The position numbers were made by a program, and so were the translations under genes. Shown piece after piece: positions 54,355 to 63,383 of a DNA stretch of 64,000 nucleotides. The stretch comes from Desulfosporosinus sp. HMP52. Its GTDB lineage: Bacteria; Bacillota; Desulfitobacteriia; Desulfitobacteriales; Desulfitobacteriaceae. Each line of letters opens with the position of its first letter. The stretch's first letter is position 1. The notes under the pieces were generated by a model. The model made no database searches and was not told the DNA's origin. It saw only the letters and a list, made by a program, of their open reading frames with translations. Location of the stretch: the NCBI RefSeq assembly GCF_000765145.1, contig NZ_JMGA01000011.1, positions 27,151 to 91,150 on the forward strand. The letters are read 5' to 3'.

Positions 54355-56188
54355 GCCAGATTATAAAAACAAATATCCACCTATGGGGTTAATGAAATTA
54401 GCCACATACTATCGTCGCCTTGAAGATGATGTGCGATTTTTTAAGGGAAATCTTAAAGAGTTTGCTGCGAGGCTCCTTTGTGAGGAGTTTTTTGATGAAG
54501 TTGGAGATACTTCTCTTGGCAAACACTTTCCTAAATTGATTGAACACATTAAGACGGGAAAATATGCTCCATTAGATGCTATCCCCGACTTTCGGAATAG
54601 CGAGTTGGAGAGAAAAATTAAAGTATATCGCCTTCGGTACAAGGCTGAGGACTTTCCAAAATTTGATATAGTAGGCATTACTACGCTGTTTACTTTTTAC
54701 TGGAGTAAAACGGTTGACACAATTAACTTTGCAAAGAATTTTTGCAAGCACGACGGTAGAATGCTCGTGGGAGGTATTTCGTCAACCATTTTGCCAGATG
54801 AAATTATAAAAGAAACTGGAATTGACCCTCATAAAGGGTTGTTAAACGCACCCGGAATTTTAGATAACGACAATAAAGATATCATAGATGAATTGCCGTT
54901 AGATTACTCTATCCTTGATGAGATAGACTATAAGTATCCTGCAAATAATGCGTACTTTGGTTACATGACGAGGGGCTGTGTAAATAAGTGTGAATTTTGT
55001 GCTGTGCCAAGACTTGAACCAGATTACAGGGATTATATAGCTCTAAAACAACAAATCAAGGAGACAGAAGAACGCTTCGGTGCACAAAAAGACCTGCTTT
55101 TAATGGACAATAACGTTTTTGCATCAAAATTTTTTGATGGAATTATTGATGAAATAAAAGAATGTGGATTTGCGAAAGATGCAACGTATATGCCCCCAAG
55201 TGAGTATAGCCTCGCCATAGATAATCTGAAAGCTAATTATAATATTAGAGCGTATAGAAAAAAGATGATTGGAATCTATGACCGTCTTTCAAAAAAAATG
55301 AGCGAAGAAGACGCTGGTGACTTCTATCGCAAACGGGAAAAGCTAAATTTACTGTACGCCGAAGTGGCAACAAAAGACAATATCCTTGCTTTTGACGACA
55401 TAGTTCGCCCACTATATGATAAAGCTTTTAGAAACATGAAACGCGCACGCTATATTGATTTTAACCAGGGTGTCGACGCAAGATTGGTCACTGACGCAAA
55501 AATGGCAAAACTATCAGAAATCAATATTCGCCCGCTTCGTATCGCATTTGACCATTATTCTATGAATAAGGTTTATATAAAGGCGATAAAATCAGCAGCT
55601 AAACACGGTATTACCGACCTTTCAAACTATCTACTTTATAACTATCAAGACAAGCCGGAAGAACTATACTATCGAATGAGGATTAACATAGATCTTTGCG
55701 AAGAACTTGGCGTCACAATTTACTCATTTCCAATGAAGTATCATCCGATTGATGACCCAAATTATTACCGCAATCGTGATTATGTTGGAAAAAACTGGAA
55801 TCGTAAGTTTATTCGTGCAATACAAGCTGTACTTAATGCTACAAAAGGTAAAATTGGACGCGGCAAGGCATTTTTTGAGGAAGCGTTTGGAAAAGATATT
55901 GATGAATATAATAAAATTCTTTGGATGCCGGAAGCGTTTATTATTTACCGCCGAAAGTACGATGAAGAACTTCGGACTCGACTTGCGGATAGATACCAAA
56001 GTCATTATGATGATGAAAGTAATCTTGTGAACGAATGGTGGGATAAATTTAACGCTCTCGACGAGAAACAATTGCAAGTTGCAAAAGATATAATCGCGAG
56101 CAACCGATTTGCATACGAGGATATTGAACATTGTCGGGATAAGTTTGTGCGTGAAGTATTGGAGTATTACCGGATAAAGAGAGATTGA
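54329..56188 (+). CDS. Radical SAM protein of the B12-binding type
   Basis: 619 residues. The N-terminal region (VLLIEPDYKNKYPPMGLMKL, FDIVGITTLFTFYW, MLVGGISSTILPDE) resembles the cobalamin-binding half of B12 radical SAM enzymes, although a clear axial His motif is lacking. The cluster motif is GYMTRGCVNKCEFCAVPR (Cys217, 221, 224), followed by a long radical SAM barrel (LLLMDNNVF, DFNQGVDARL, IRPLRIAFDH). The last 200 residues are charged and unassigned. It is translationally coupled to the GHKL gene. It could modify DNA, RNA or a protein partner; the substrate is unknown. Confidence 0.88.
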   Translation: MNRRVLLIEPDYKNKYPPMGLMKLATYYRRLEDDVRFFKGNLKEFAARLLCEEFFDEVGDTSLGKHFPKLIEHIKTGKYAPLDAIPDFRNSELERKIKVYRLRYKAEDFPKFDIVGITTLFTFYWSKTVDTINFAKNFCKHDGRMLVGGISSTILPDEIIKETGIDPHKGLLNAPGILDNDNKDIIDELPLDYSILDEIDYKYPANNAYFGYMTRGCVNKCEFCAVPRLEPDYRDYIALKQQIKETEERFGAQKDLLLMDNNVFASKFFDGIIDEIKECGFAKDATYMPPSEYSLAIDNLKANYNIRAYRKKMIGIYDRLSKKMSEEDAGDFYRKREKLNLLYAEVATKDNILAFDDIVRPLYDKAFRNMKRARYIDFNQGVDARLVTDAKMAKLSEINIRPLRIAFDHYSMNKVYIKAIKSAAKHGITDLSNYLLYNYQDKPEELYYRMRINIDLCEELGVTIYSFPMKYHPIDDPNYYRNRDYVGKNWNRKFIRAIQAVLNATKGKIGRGKAFFEEAFGKDIDEYNKILWMPEAFIIYRRKYDEELRTRLADRYQSHYDDESNLVNEWWDKFNALDEKQLQVAKDIIASNRFAYEDIEHCRDKFVREVLEYYRIKRD

Positions 56189-56242
56189 TATTCAAGATAT
56201 ATGGAATGAGGATTGCTTTTTTACCCTTATTTTGCACTGATT

Positions 56243-56336
56243 ACTACTCGGCGGAACATGCTTACGGGCAGTCACTTATTGTCGTTCCGCGTAGGTTCCA
56301 TGATCCTCCGCGAAACAACAAGTTTCGCCGAGTAGT
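56243..56336. repeat. Nested-palindrome repeat element, copy 1
   Basis: Outer arms ACTACTCGGCGGAAC (56243-56257) and GTTTCGCCGAGTAGT (56322-56336, one mismatch) enclose inner arms TTGTCGTTCCGCG (56279-56291) and CGCGAAACAACAA (56309-56321). A closely similar element lies at 63384-63470 and a decayed one at about 41893. It has no coding capacity and may be a mobilised miniature element. Confidence 0.75.
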
Positions 56337-56695
56337 TCCCTATGAAATACCACCCAATCCAAGACCCAAAATATTTTAGGAACAGGACATTTATCGGAAA
56401 ATATTGGAACAGGAAGTTTATACGCTCAATCCAAGCTATTCTTAATTCAACGAAGGGCAAGATAGGAAGGGGTAAATCTTTTTTTGAAAAAGCCTTCGGA
56501 TGTGATGAGGATAAGTACGAAAAGCTTCTATAATATGCGTAATGATTATCTCAGATTTTACTATGAAGGGAGAAGGAGTGACCGATAGTTGGTGGAACAT
56601 TTTTTCGGCTCTTCCTTCGCGTTCTCGAGTACTATACCATTAGCCGTAATGACGCAGAAGAGGCGATTAAGGCAATCAAAGATGCTGACAATTAG
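56336..56695 (+). pseudogene. Remnant of a second radical SAM gene
   Basis: Beginning exactly at the edge of the repeat element, the sequence reads FPMKYHPIQDPKYFRNRTFI, then GKYWNRKFIRSIQAILNSTK and GKIGRGKSFFEKAF. This aligns closely with residues about 470-530 of the intact radical SAM protein. A stop comes at 56531, but the homology continues in other frames (RNDYLRFYYEGRR, then FLRVLEYYTISRNDAEEAIK) to a stop at 56695. The N-terminal 470 residues, including the cluster cysteines, are missing. Confidence 0.85.
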
Positions 56696-56788
56696 TAATA
56701 TTTCGTTTGTCAAAGAAATTGTAAAATATAGATTGAAATATTAAAGTACTATCGGTAAAAGTAATGATCAAAACGGGGGAATGCAAAA

Positions 56789-58432
56789 ATGGCACGAAAT
56801 TATGAGTACAAGGAAGTAAATCTTTCTGACTTAATATTAGATGATGAAAACCCAAGATTTGCATCCAGCGTTTTGGTGCAGGACAGTACTACGAAGATTA
56901 GTCAGGATGCAATTATTAGCCACCTATTGCAATATGCTGATATTATTAAGCTTGCGAATAGAATAAATAGTGTTCAAGAATTACATGGTTCTGAACTTAT
57001 CACCTGCTATAAAAGATATGATGGGTATGTTGTTCTAGAGGGTAACAGGCGTACATGTGCATGTAAGTTGCTGTTAGACCGTATGTTAATTCCGGATGAT
57101 TATAAATCGAACTTTCCTTTTATAAAGGACGAAACTAAAGAAAACATCGGAAAAATCCTTGTAATTGTCTATCCAAACAGAGAATCGGTACAAGCGTATC
57201 TAAGCGATCGACATATTACTGGTGTAAAGAGATGGTCAGCACTGGAAAAGAATAATTATTATATGAATTTGTTCCAGACATATGGTGATGTTAGCAGAGT
57301 TCAAGAATTTACGAGTGATACTATAGGCACCATCAAGAAATCGATTAGAAAATATCAGTTTTTCATGGATGTTTTTCGTGTTTTGGAATCTCGGTATAAC
57401 AATATTGAAATTGAAAAAATAGATTACCTACCTATGGTGGACAGATTCATGGATATATTAGTTGGGAATGATTCTGACATAGGCTTAAATCTTCATTTTG
57501 ATGAAATAACCCAAAGATATTCATGTGAAAAGAACAAGTTGAAAAAATATAATGAGATTCTAATGCTCGTAGGTGAAGCTTTTTTACTACGTAAAGAAAA
57601 GAAAAATTGCAAAGACAGTGAATTGAGTAAAATTATAAGTACAGAAATCTATCGTATGGTTGATCAAAAGGAATTAATAATAAAAGATGAGCGAATCCCC
57701 GGACTTATCGATTTAATTAAAGAATATAAAAATTTAGTAATGCCTTCTACAGATAATAATGATCAATCAGGTGCACATCAAAGCCACGGTTCCGGTGACG
57801 ACCACGATGATAAAGTTGATAAACCTAACGAAGACAATACAGATGATTCAGATGATAATGATGACACAAAAAACGGAGACGGTACAGATTCAGATAACAA
57901 TACCAAAGACAAAGATGAATCTGATGAAGAGAAATATATGCCTCCTGCTAAGTATAAGTCAAAACAGACAAGGAAAGAATTCTTAAGTTTTACTGTTGAT
58001 GAAGCAGAAAGTTTCGAAATAAATGGAAACTCAGATTATGAATCAAAAATAACAAGTTTGATTTATGACTTGTCCAATTTTTCTGTATATAAGCATCCTT
58101 ATTCTTGTGCTCTATTATATAGAACATTGTTGGAAATAAGCACACGATTAGTATATGAGCGTTGTGCTTCTAGCGTGGGCAGACTATACAACGAAAATGA
58201 TCTAGTTGGTAACATGAAATACTTAAACAACAATTTTCTGTTTATTTCTAAGACAGGCAAAGACATTCCAAAGCTTAAAGAATCGATTAAGACCTATTTA
58301 AATAGTACAGATATAATTCAAATTCTTAATCTTTATATACACTATCCCAATCCGGTGGACGAACAAATATTATTATCAACATGGAATAGTATGAAATTTT
58401 ATATTCAGGCTTGCTTAGAAAAGAGCAAATAG
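56789..58432 (+). CDS. ParB-like protein with acidic linker and unknown C-terminal domain
   Basis: 547 residues. NLSDLILDDENPRFASSVLV and GYVVLEGNRRTCACKLLL are the ParB/Srx-like nuclease fold motifs, with EGNRR in place of the usual GxxRxxA box. A helical middle part contains RWSALEKNNYYMNLFQ. Residues of about 320-380 form a very acidic, Asp-rich linker. The C-terminal 160 residues are helical (YSCALLYRTLLEISTRLVYE, ILNLYIHYPNPVDEQ) and could be HEPN-like, which is not certain. GGGGGAATGC precedes the ATG. Whether it belongs to the HerA operon or is separate cannot be told. Confidence 0.78.
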   Translation: MARNYEYKEVNLSDLILDDENPRFASSVLVQDSTTKISQDAIISHLLQYADIIKLANRINSVQELHGSELITCYKRYDGYVVLEGNRRTCACKLLLDRMLIPDDYKSNFPFIKDETKENIGKILVIVYPNRESVQAYLSDRHITGVKRWSALEKNNYYMNLFQTYGDVSRVQEFTSDTIGTIKKSIRKYQFFMDVFRVLESRYNNIEIEKIDYLPMVDRFMDILVGNDSDIGLNLHFDEITQRYSCEKNKLKKYNEILMLVGEAFLLRKEKKNCKDSELSKIISTEIYRMVDQKELIIKDERIPGLIDLIKEYKNLVMPSTDNNDQSGAHQSHGSGDDHDDKVDKPNEDNTDDSDDNDDTKNGDGTDSDNNTKDKDESDEEKYMPPAKYKSKQTRKEFLSFTVDEAESFEINGNSDYESKITSLIYDLSNFSVYKHPYSCALLYRTLLEISTRLVYERCASSVGRLYNENDLVGNMKYLNNNFLFISKTGKDIPKLKESIKTYLNSTDIIQILNLYIHYPNPVDEQILLSTWNSMKFYIQACLEKSK

Positions 58433-58546
58433 AAATACTGCCAGGTTTACGTTTTATCATGGTTATAATAGCAGAATAACCAATAGAGAATAGGACAATT
58501 TATTTCTCACATAACCTTTCCTTAGGAGGATTGGGGGTGTGTTCCT

Positions 58547-59434
58547 ATGCCCGGGCTTGTTGATAGGATTAGATTGTCCCAAATATTTCTGGACCCCTTA
58601 TTTAGATGTGAAGAGGATACGCGATTAACGACAGATATCAGAAAGAACAAATTGGACAATCCATTAATCGTCGAGGGTCCAATCAACGATCACTATATTC
58701 TTGTAGACGGCTATAAGAGGTATATGAGCCTGGTTCACCTCGGATGGGAAAGTGTCCAATGTACTATCGAACCAGTATCGGATACTGCTTACCGCGTCGC
58801 AAAGCGGTTACGTCGGGACTACAATAAGCAAAAATTGCGGATTCCAGAACGGATCCGTTACGTCCATTGGTTGTTAGGTCTTCAGTGGGATATCAACAGG
58901 ATTAGCGAGAAAACTGGCATTGCCCCTGCAGTTGTTCGTAAATATGAAAAGATTCGTGATATACCCCAGGAGTATAAGGATGTTATTAAGTCCTTAAAGC
59001 TTGGCCACGAGGCACTTTTAGCTTTAGATAGAATGCAAACCCGTGTTCCCGGTAGAACTTTTTATCAGATAGTCGATGAGCTCAAACGGAATAGATCGAA
59101 TATCTTTGGATATCATGTAGAGGCGATTGAATATTTAACGAAGGTTCCTGAATTTAGTAGGCTGCCGGAAATAGCCGTCAAGCGTGCAATTCACAAAACT
59201 ATCATCCATAATACGTTTAAGCAGAACGAAGCAAAAAAGATTGTTGATATAGAGGCTGTAGTTTCTGGAATAACGCAGGATGACTCATCAATTGAGCAAT
59301 GCACGGATTACATTATTAAAGAGGCTAGCGAATTAGCCAATATTGTTTCACCAAACCTAATGAAAAACGTCACTTCACCGCAACGGAAGCAGATAGTGGC
59401 AGTATTTAAGAAGTGTCTGGAAAAAGCAAGATAA
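58547..59434 (+). CDS. ParB-like DNA-binding protein
   Basis: 295 residues. IRLSQIFLDPLFRCEED and YILVDGYKRYMSLVHLGW are the N-terminal ParB-like motifs (VDGYKR in the box position). A helix-turn-helix-like segment follows (WDINRISEKTGIAPAVVRKY, IKSLKLGHEALLALDRMQTR). It resembles chromosomal ParB-like regulators more than plasmid partition proteins, and no ParA is nearby. The ATG at 58547 has GGGGG 9 bases before it and AGGAGG farther off. It follows the first ParB-like gene by 114 bases and may be co-transcribed. Confidence 0.82.
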   Translation: MPGLVDRIRLSQIFLDPLFRCEEDTRLTTDIRKNKLDNPLIVEGPINDHYILVDGYKRYMSLVHLGWESVQCTIEPVSDTAYRVAKRLRRDYNKQKLRIPERIRYVHWLLGLQWDINRISEKTGIAPAVVRKYEKIRDIPQEYKDVIKSLKLGHEALLALDRMQTRVPGRTFYQIVDELKRNRSNIFGYHVEAIEYLTKVPEFSRLPEIAVKRAIHKTIIHNTFKQNEAKKIVDIEAVVSGITQDDSSIEQCTDYIIKEASELANIVSPNLMKNVTSPQRKQIVAVFKKCLEKAR

Positions 59435-59504
59435 AATGCGACCAAGTGGAATTGGACACGTCTCTAATTATTAAATTTAGAGTTATGATTAAGTGAATAT
59501 CAAA

Positions 59505-59530
59505 AGCCATGGACAAATGCGTCCATGGCT
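59505..59530. terminator. Terminator between convergent genes, cut by the target duplication
   Basis: A perfect 10-bp stem, AGCCATGGAC (59505-59514) with GTCCATGGCT (59521-59530). The 129-bp direct repeat begins inside its loop at 59517, so the second copy keeps only the right arm. Confidence 0.75.
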
Positions 59531-59645
59531 CTTAACCTTTAAAGCACATTATGAAACGTAGGATTAGTTAATATTAACCCAATCCCAGCCTCAATAAGGT
59601 CTTTTCAACAATGCTGACTGTGATGTATTTGGGATTAATCTTATT
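59517..59645. repeat. Left 129-bp direct repeat flanking the insertion sequence
   Basis: Identical to 61549-61677 except at two positions. It includes the end of the PIN-domain gene (codons for ITVSIVEKxLLRLGLG), duplicated here without the rest of the gene. Confidence 0.88.
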
Positions 59646-61548
59646 CCTGACTTTAGAAGTTAGAGGGGTAAAAAATAGCCGAATCGCTTGGAGCACAAGC
59701 GATTCGGCTATTTTAAAAATGTCCTATTATATTAGGCTTTTTGTTAAGTCTAATTTTGTGCATGAACGAAACTTAGTTAGTGTCATGTGTGTCTTCAGTT
59801 GAGGAAGCTTGAGGATCGTTGCCAAATCTAAATATACTTGGGATATCCGCGTCGGTGTGACTACATTGTTGGGATAGTCTCCCTGAACTAGGACTAGTGG
59901 ATCCTGAATGGCCTGCATGATCTGAGCGGCAGAGATACTCTTTCCGCCAACCTCTTCAAGCAGGTATTGTGCATAGCGCAGCATACACAATGAAATGAAG
60001 CACATAGCAAAATGACCTTTTATGTGTTCATCATTCCACACAAAGACAGGACGCGCTCTAAGATCAGTCTTCAGTATCCGAAAACTCTCTTCGATCTTCC
60101 ATAGTCCGCCGTATATCCTAGAAACTTGTTCAGTGCTTAAGTCCAAATTGTTAGTAATGACCGCATAATAACCGTCATAACGTGCGGCCTCTGCGATCTT
60201 CGCCTCATCTAGCTTCCAGTCTTCGGTGTCGATTTCCATCTGGAGGAACTGGTTGCAGCCTCTTTTTATGGCAGCCTTGAGCTGATATGGCTTGTCAAGG
60301 CGCTTCCTAAGCCTCTCAAGCATACGTTCTCTGTCGGAACGGTCTTTTTCAGCACGCTTGGCTGACCATGTTAGGTGTATCTTGACTGGAATGGTTTCGT
60401 GGTTATACTTCTTTGGCCTTCCCCGTTTCTTTTCAGTGGGGATCTCATCTTGTACGATGGGCACCTTGACCTCCAGTGACTGCTCTACAACCTTGGAGCG
60501 GAACGTTAGTTTGCCGTCGGAATCAATCGCTTCCTGCCACCCTTCTCCTTTCCACACGAGCTCCTTGAAAGCGTCGGGGGATCGCTTCAGGGTATAACTG
60601 ATCACAAAATCGTGTCCGCCTTTGCAGAGGTATTCAAGATTACTCCCACTGTTGAGACCTCTGTCGGCAACCACAGTTATTTTATCCAATCGGTACAGGT
60701 TCTTGAGGTTTTCAACGGACTGTGTCAGCGTACTCTGATCCATTGTGTTGCCAGGAAACAACTCGTAGGTTATGGGGATGCCGTTGTTGTCCAGAAGCAA
60801 GCCCATAACTACCTGAACTTCGTTGTTCTTATGATCCTTCGAGAAGCCGAACATTCTCAGTTCACCCCAGCGTGTGCTCTCAAAGGCATATGTAGTGACG
60901 TCGTAGTAGGCTTCAGGGCCTTTGCGGTTAGTTTTCTTCTCGAAGAAATCTGCCAAGTGCCGTATTACCACATCTTTTTGATTTGAAAGAACATCCAGTA
61001 CATCGTAGAGTACGTCGATACCCAATGGGTTTATTCCTGCATAGGATGTCTGTTCGGAAGCGCTTGCATGGATGCTAGAAGGTTCTGCACAACGATGGGC
61101 TACAAGATAGAACAGAGCTTGTGAGACGGCTGAAGCATTGCGCTTTCCACAACTCTCAATAAAAAATTTATCCAGTCCCAAAACGCTCCAGAGCTGCTTG
61201 ATAAGTGCATGTCCAAATCTGAAGGAGGGTACAACGTCATTGGGTGAAGATATGTCCGAGACGGTTAGGTTGAGGGATATGGGTGCCTGAGATTCCTTTT
61301 TTGCCTTGGTAAGTTCAGCAGCCTCAACTTTGAGCTTGGCGATGGTATCAGGATCCTCAGCAAGCATTCGGTCATAGTTGCCTATGGTCTTTACGACATG
61401 AGTTTTCTTTTTAGTTGTTCCCGGTATGCGAGTATCTTCTCTGAACTGGACGAGAATTTTAAGGGTAAAAATACCCTGAAATCCGCTATATTAAGCGATT
61501 CTCAGGGTTCAAATTCCTCTATTTTGTTAAGAAACTCCTAAAGTCAGG
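59646..61548 (-). mobile_element. IS1634-family insertion sequence
   Basis: 1903 bp with imperfect terminal inverted repeats beginning CCTGACTTTAG(A/G)AGTT at both ends. It holds one transposase gene on the minus strand and a hairpin at about 59672-59712 (AATAGCCGAATCGCTTG with its complement) after that gene. Flanks are 129-bp direct repeats. IS1634 of Mycoplasma mycoides is known for long, variable-length target duplications, which agrees with this. Confidence 0.88.
59727..61367 (-). CDS. IS1634 family (IS4 superfamily) transposase
   Basis: 546 residues from the first ATG. The DDE core is visible: AYYDVTTYAFES (first Asp), ITVVADRGLNSGSNLEYL (second Asp), and YGGLWKIEESFRILKTDLRARPV, the Y-(2)R-(3)E-(6)K-like signature with the catalytic Glu. 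The frame is open upstream of 61367 and encodes more family-like residues (RIPGTTKKKTHVVKTIGNYD) back to a stop about 110 bases earlier, but that stretch has no ATG, GTG or TTG. The natural N-terminus may therefore be lost, and activity is doubtful. Confidence 0.9.
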   Translation of the reverse strand: MLAEDPDTIAKLKVEAAELTKAKKESQAPISLNLTVSDISSPNDVVPSFRFGHALIKQLWSVLGLDKFFIESCGKRNASAVSQALFYLVAHRCAEPSSIHASASEQTSYAGINPLGIDVLYDVLDVLSNQKDVVIRHLADFFEKKTNRKGPEAYYDVTTYAFESTRWGELRMFGFSKDHKNNEVQVVMGLLLDNNGIPITYELFPGNTMDQSTLTQSVENLKNLYRLDKITVVADRGLNSGSNLEYLCKGGHDFVISYTLKRSPDAFKELVWKGEGWQEAIDSDGKLTFRSKVVEQSLEVKVPIVQDEIPTEKKRGRPKKYNHETIPVKIHLTWSAKRAEKDRSDRERMLERLRKRLDKPYQLKAAIKRGCNQFLQMEIDTEDWKLDEAKIAEAARYDGYYAVITNNLDLSTEQVSRIYGGLWKIEESFRILKTDLRARPVFVWNDEHIKGHFAMCFISLCMLRYAQYLLEEVGGKSISAAQIMQAIQDPLVLVQGDYPNNVVTPTRISQVYLDLATILKLPQLKTHMTLTKFRSCTKLDLTKSLI

Positions 61549-61677
61549 ATGCGTCCATGGCTCTTAACCTTTAAAGCACATTATGAAACGTAGGATTAGT
61601 TAATATTAACCCAATCCCAGCCTCAATAAGGCCTTTTCAACAATGCTGACTGTGATGTATTTCGGATTAATCTTATT
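61549..61677. repeat. Right 129-bp direct repeat flanking the insertion sequence
   Basis: Starts immediately after the IS terminal repeat and ends inside the PIN-domain gene. Two substitutions separate it from the left copy: T to C in the AAGG(T/C)CTTTT stretch and G to C in TTT(G/C)GGATT. Confidence 0.88.
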
Positions 61678-62108
61678 AATATCTAGTATGATCTCTCTAG
61701 CATGTGTGGCAGGGAGTCGGCCAGATTCCACTAACATACAAATTAGTTCGATCCCCCAAATTAGCCTTACGCCTTCAGATTCACACATTTGCCTTAATGG
61801 TTTGTCATTTGTCACACAAGTCCAACCAAAACTTTTGGCGAGAATTAAACATAAGTTGTCTTGAAATGATAATGATCTTTTTTCTCTGCCGCCGTCATAA
61901 CTTGGTCTAGTTCAGGTTCAACAAGTATAATCCCTAGTTCAGCGCAATCAATATCGTTAATTTCACTGATTTCATCTAAAACGGGTGTTGCTAAATATAC
62001 TTGACCAACGTTAGTAGAAATCAATTTAATAATCGTTCGGTCACATTTTAAGAAATCAATAAGAATATTAGCATCTAATATTAAAAATTGACTCTTTGTA
62101 ATTGCCAT
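61606..62108 (-). pseudogene. PIN-domain protein with a -1 frameshift
   Basis: The first frame (62108-61845) begins MAITKSQFLILDANILIDFL, the PIN fold with its first Asp, and contains VLDEISEIN with a conserved Glu. It goes off-frame at a run of six T on the plus strand (61878-61883). Restoring one base gives SFQDNLCLILAKSFGWTCVT and then NDKPLRQMCESEGVRLIWGI to the stop at 61606, completing the PIN domain. PIN proteins are usually ribonuclease toxins. It follows the HTH-ImmA gene by 3 bases, so the pair resembles a toxin-antitoxin operon. The break could also be a sequencing error. Confidence 0.8.
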
Positions 62109-62111
62109 TCA

Positions 62112-63260
62112 TTATACCCACGAAGAAACTATTTCTCGCATGGCTTCAAGATCAAGTCTGAGGATCTCAGCTCCACGGCTCATGGTAATTTCATCCCTTT
62201 CAATAGCTTTGCGGACCAATCTGGATAAACGATCTTCTACAAAGTGAGACGATGATAGGGAGTCTGGTTCAAGGGAACGTAATACTTCTGGAGTTTGTTG
62301 GAATTTGTCGGGTGACAAGGCCTCAGGTTCCTCAGTTATACTTAGGGTTTTGCCAGTCTTTAATTTATAGGCATGTTGGAATTTCCCCCAGATAGATTTT
62401 CCTGAACTTTCAGAAAGGCGGTACAGGACTGTTTTGTAACTAACCTGAAATATTCGCTTTACTTTGAGAACACGATTAATAAAAGGCAAGCCATAAGCGT
62501 CAGCCCATTCTGATTCAAAAGCAGCATCGGGCATTAAGAAATGGGACGCAAAAACATTAGCCTCTGTTTCTTGATCAGGTTCTTCAGCGCTTAATCCTAC
62601 ATCATAAGCGTCAAAATGCAAAAGTAAATGGCCAAGCTCGTGGGCAGCACTGAAAATCCATCGCTCAACAGAAATCCGTTCCCAAACGTTAACGATAATA
62701 GCAGGTCCCCCATCTTCTTCTGAAACGGATAAACCAAAGAAGCCATCGGATGCAAGACTTAGAGGGTATACTTTTATCCCACTTGAATCAAGTAAACCGG
62801 CGATATCGCGGATAGGTTCTTTCACTTTGAGTCCAAATAATTCTCTGGCCTGCTCAGCTGCGTATTTAGCTCTATTAGTTCTGTCATGCATTAAAGATAG
62901 TTTGTTGGCTAGCTCATGAAATAGATAATCTTCACGATCATTTAATAAACTTTCCAGATAATTATAATCGTCAAGCCATTGTGCTACTTCGTTCAATATA
63001 TTGTCCCGACTATTCATTCTCTTCAACGCTCGAAATCGCACCTTATTTAAGGTTCGAATCGGGACGAACAAATCTTGGAGTTTTACTCCAACGCCAGAAG
63101 CAATATTTTGTAAGGTCGATACTTTTGGGGTTGAGATGCCATTTTCTATATTCCGATAGGCAACTCTAGAAATTCCGGCAGAATCGGCAACTTGTGCTTG
63201 ACTTAAACCTTTGGCTTCACGAATTCGGCGGAGGTTCACGCCAATATTTTTTTGATCCAT
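62112..63260 (-). CDS. XRE HTH regulator with ImmA/IrrE metallopeptidase domain
   Basis: About 382 residues. The N-terminal HTH is LRRIREAKGLSQAQVADSAG plus ISRVAYRNIENG; the central ImmA/IrrE (COG2856) domain holds SAAHELGHLLLHFD (HELGH at about 207-211) and the downstream ETEANVFASHFLMP that supplies the third zinc ligand. Such proteins cut repressors or act as antitoxins for PIN or similar partners. The start is taken at ATG 63260 with GGGTGG close before it. It leads a two-gene operon with the frameshifted PIN gene. Confidence 0.9.
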   Translation of the reverse strand: MDQKNIGVNLRRIREAKGLSQAQVADSAGISRVAYRNIENGISTPKVSTLQNIASGVGVKLQDLFVPIRTLNKVRFRALKRMNSRDNILNEVAQWLDDYNYLESLLNDREDYLFHELANKLSLMHDRTNRAKYAAEQARELFGLKVKEPIRDIAGLLDSSGIKVYPLSLASDGFFGLSVSEEDGGPAIIVNVWERISVERWIFSAAHELGHLLLHFDAYDVGLSAEEPDQETEANVFASHFLMPDAAFESEWADAYGLPFINRVLKVKRIFQVSYKTVLYRLSESSGKSIWGKFQHAYKLKTGKTLSITEEPEALSPDKFQQTPEVLRSLEPDSLSSSHFVEDRLSRLVRKAIERDEITMSRGAEILRLDLEAMREIVSSWV

Positions 63261-63383
63261 ATACACCACCCTTTACCCTATTATATACAAAAAAACGATA
63301 TTTGAATACATGATAACTAAACTTGTCAAGGAAATATTTGAGATGTATAATGTATTTGCTAAACTGATTTTTCAGACTATGTA

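Noticed and set aside
56789..59434. A plasmid partition locus
   Set aside because: There is no ParA gene and no clustered parS-like sites, so the ParB-like proteins are not taken as evidence of a plasmid.
60612..60986. Plus-strand reading frame of 124 codons inside the insertion sequence
   Set aside because: It is a shadow of the transposase gene, without a start signal or recognisable domain.
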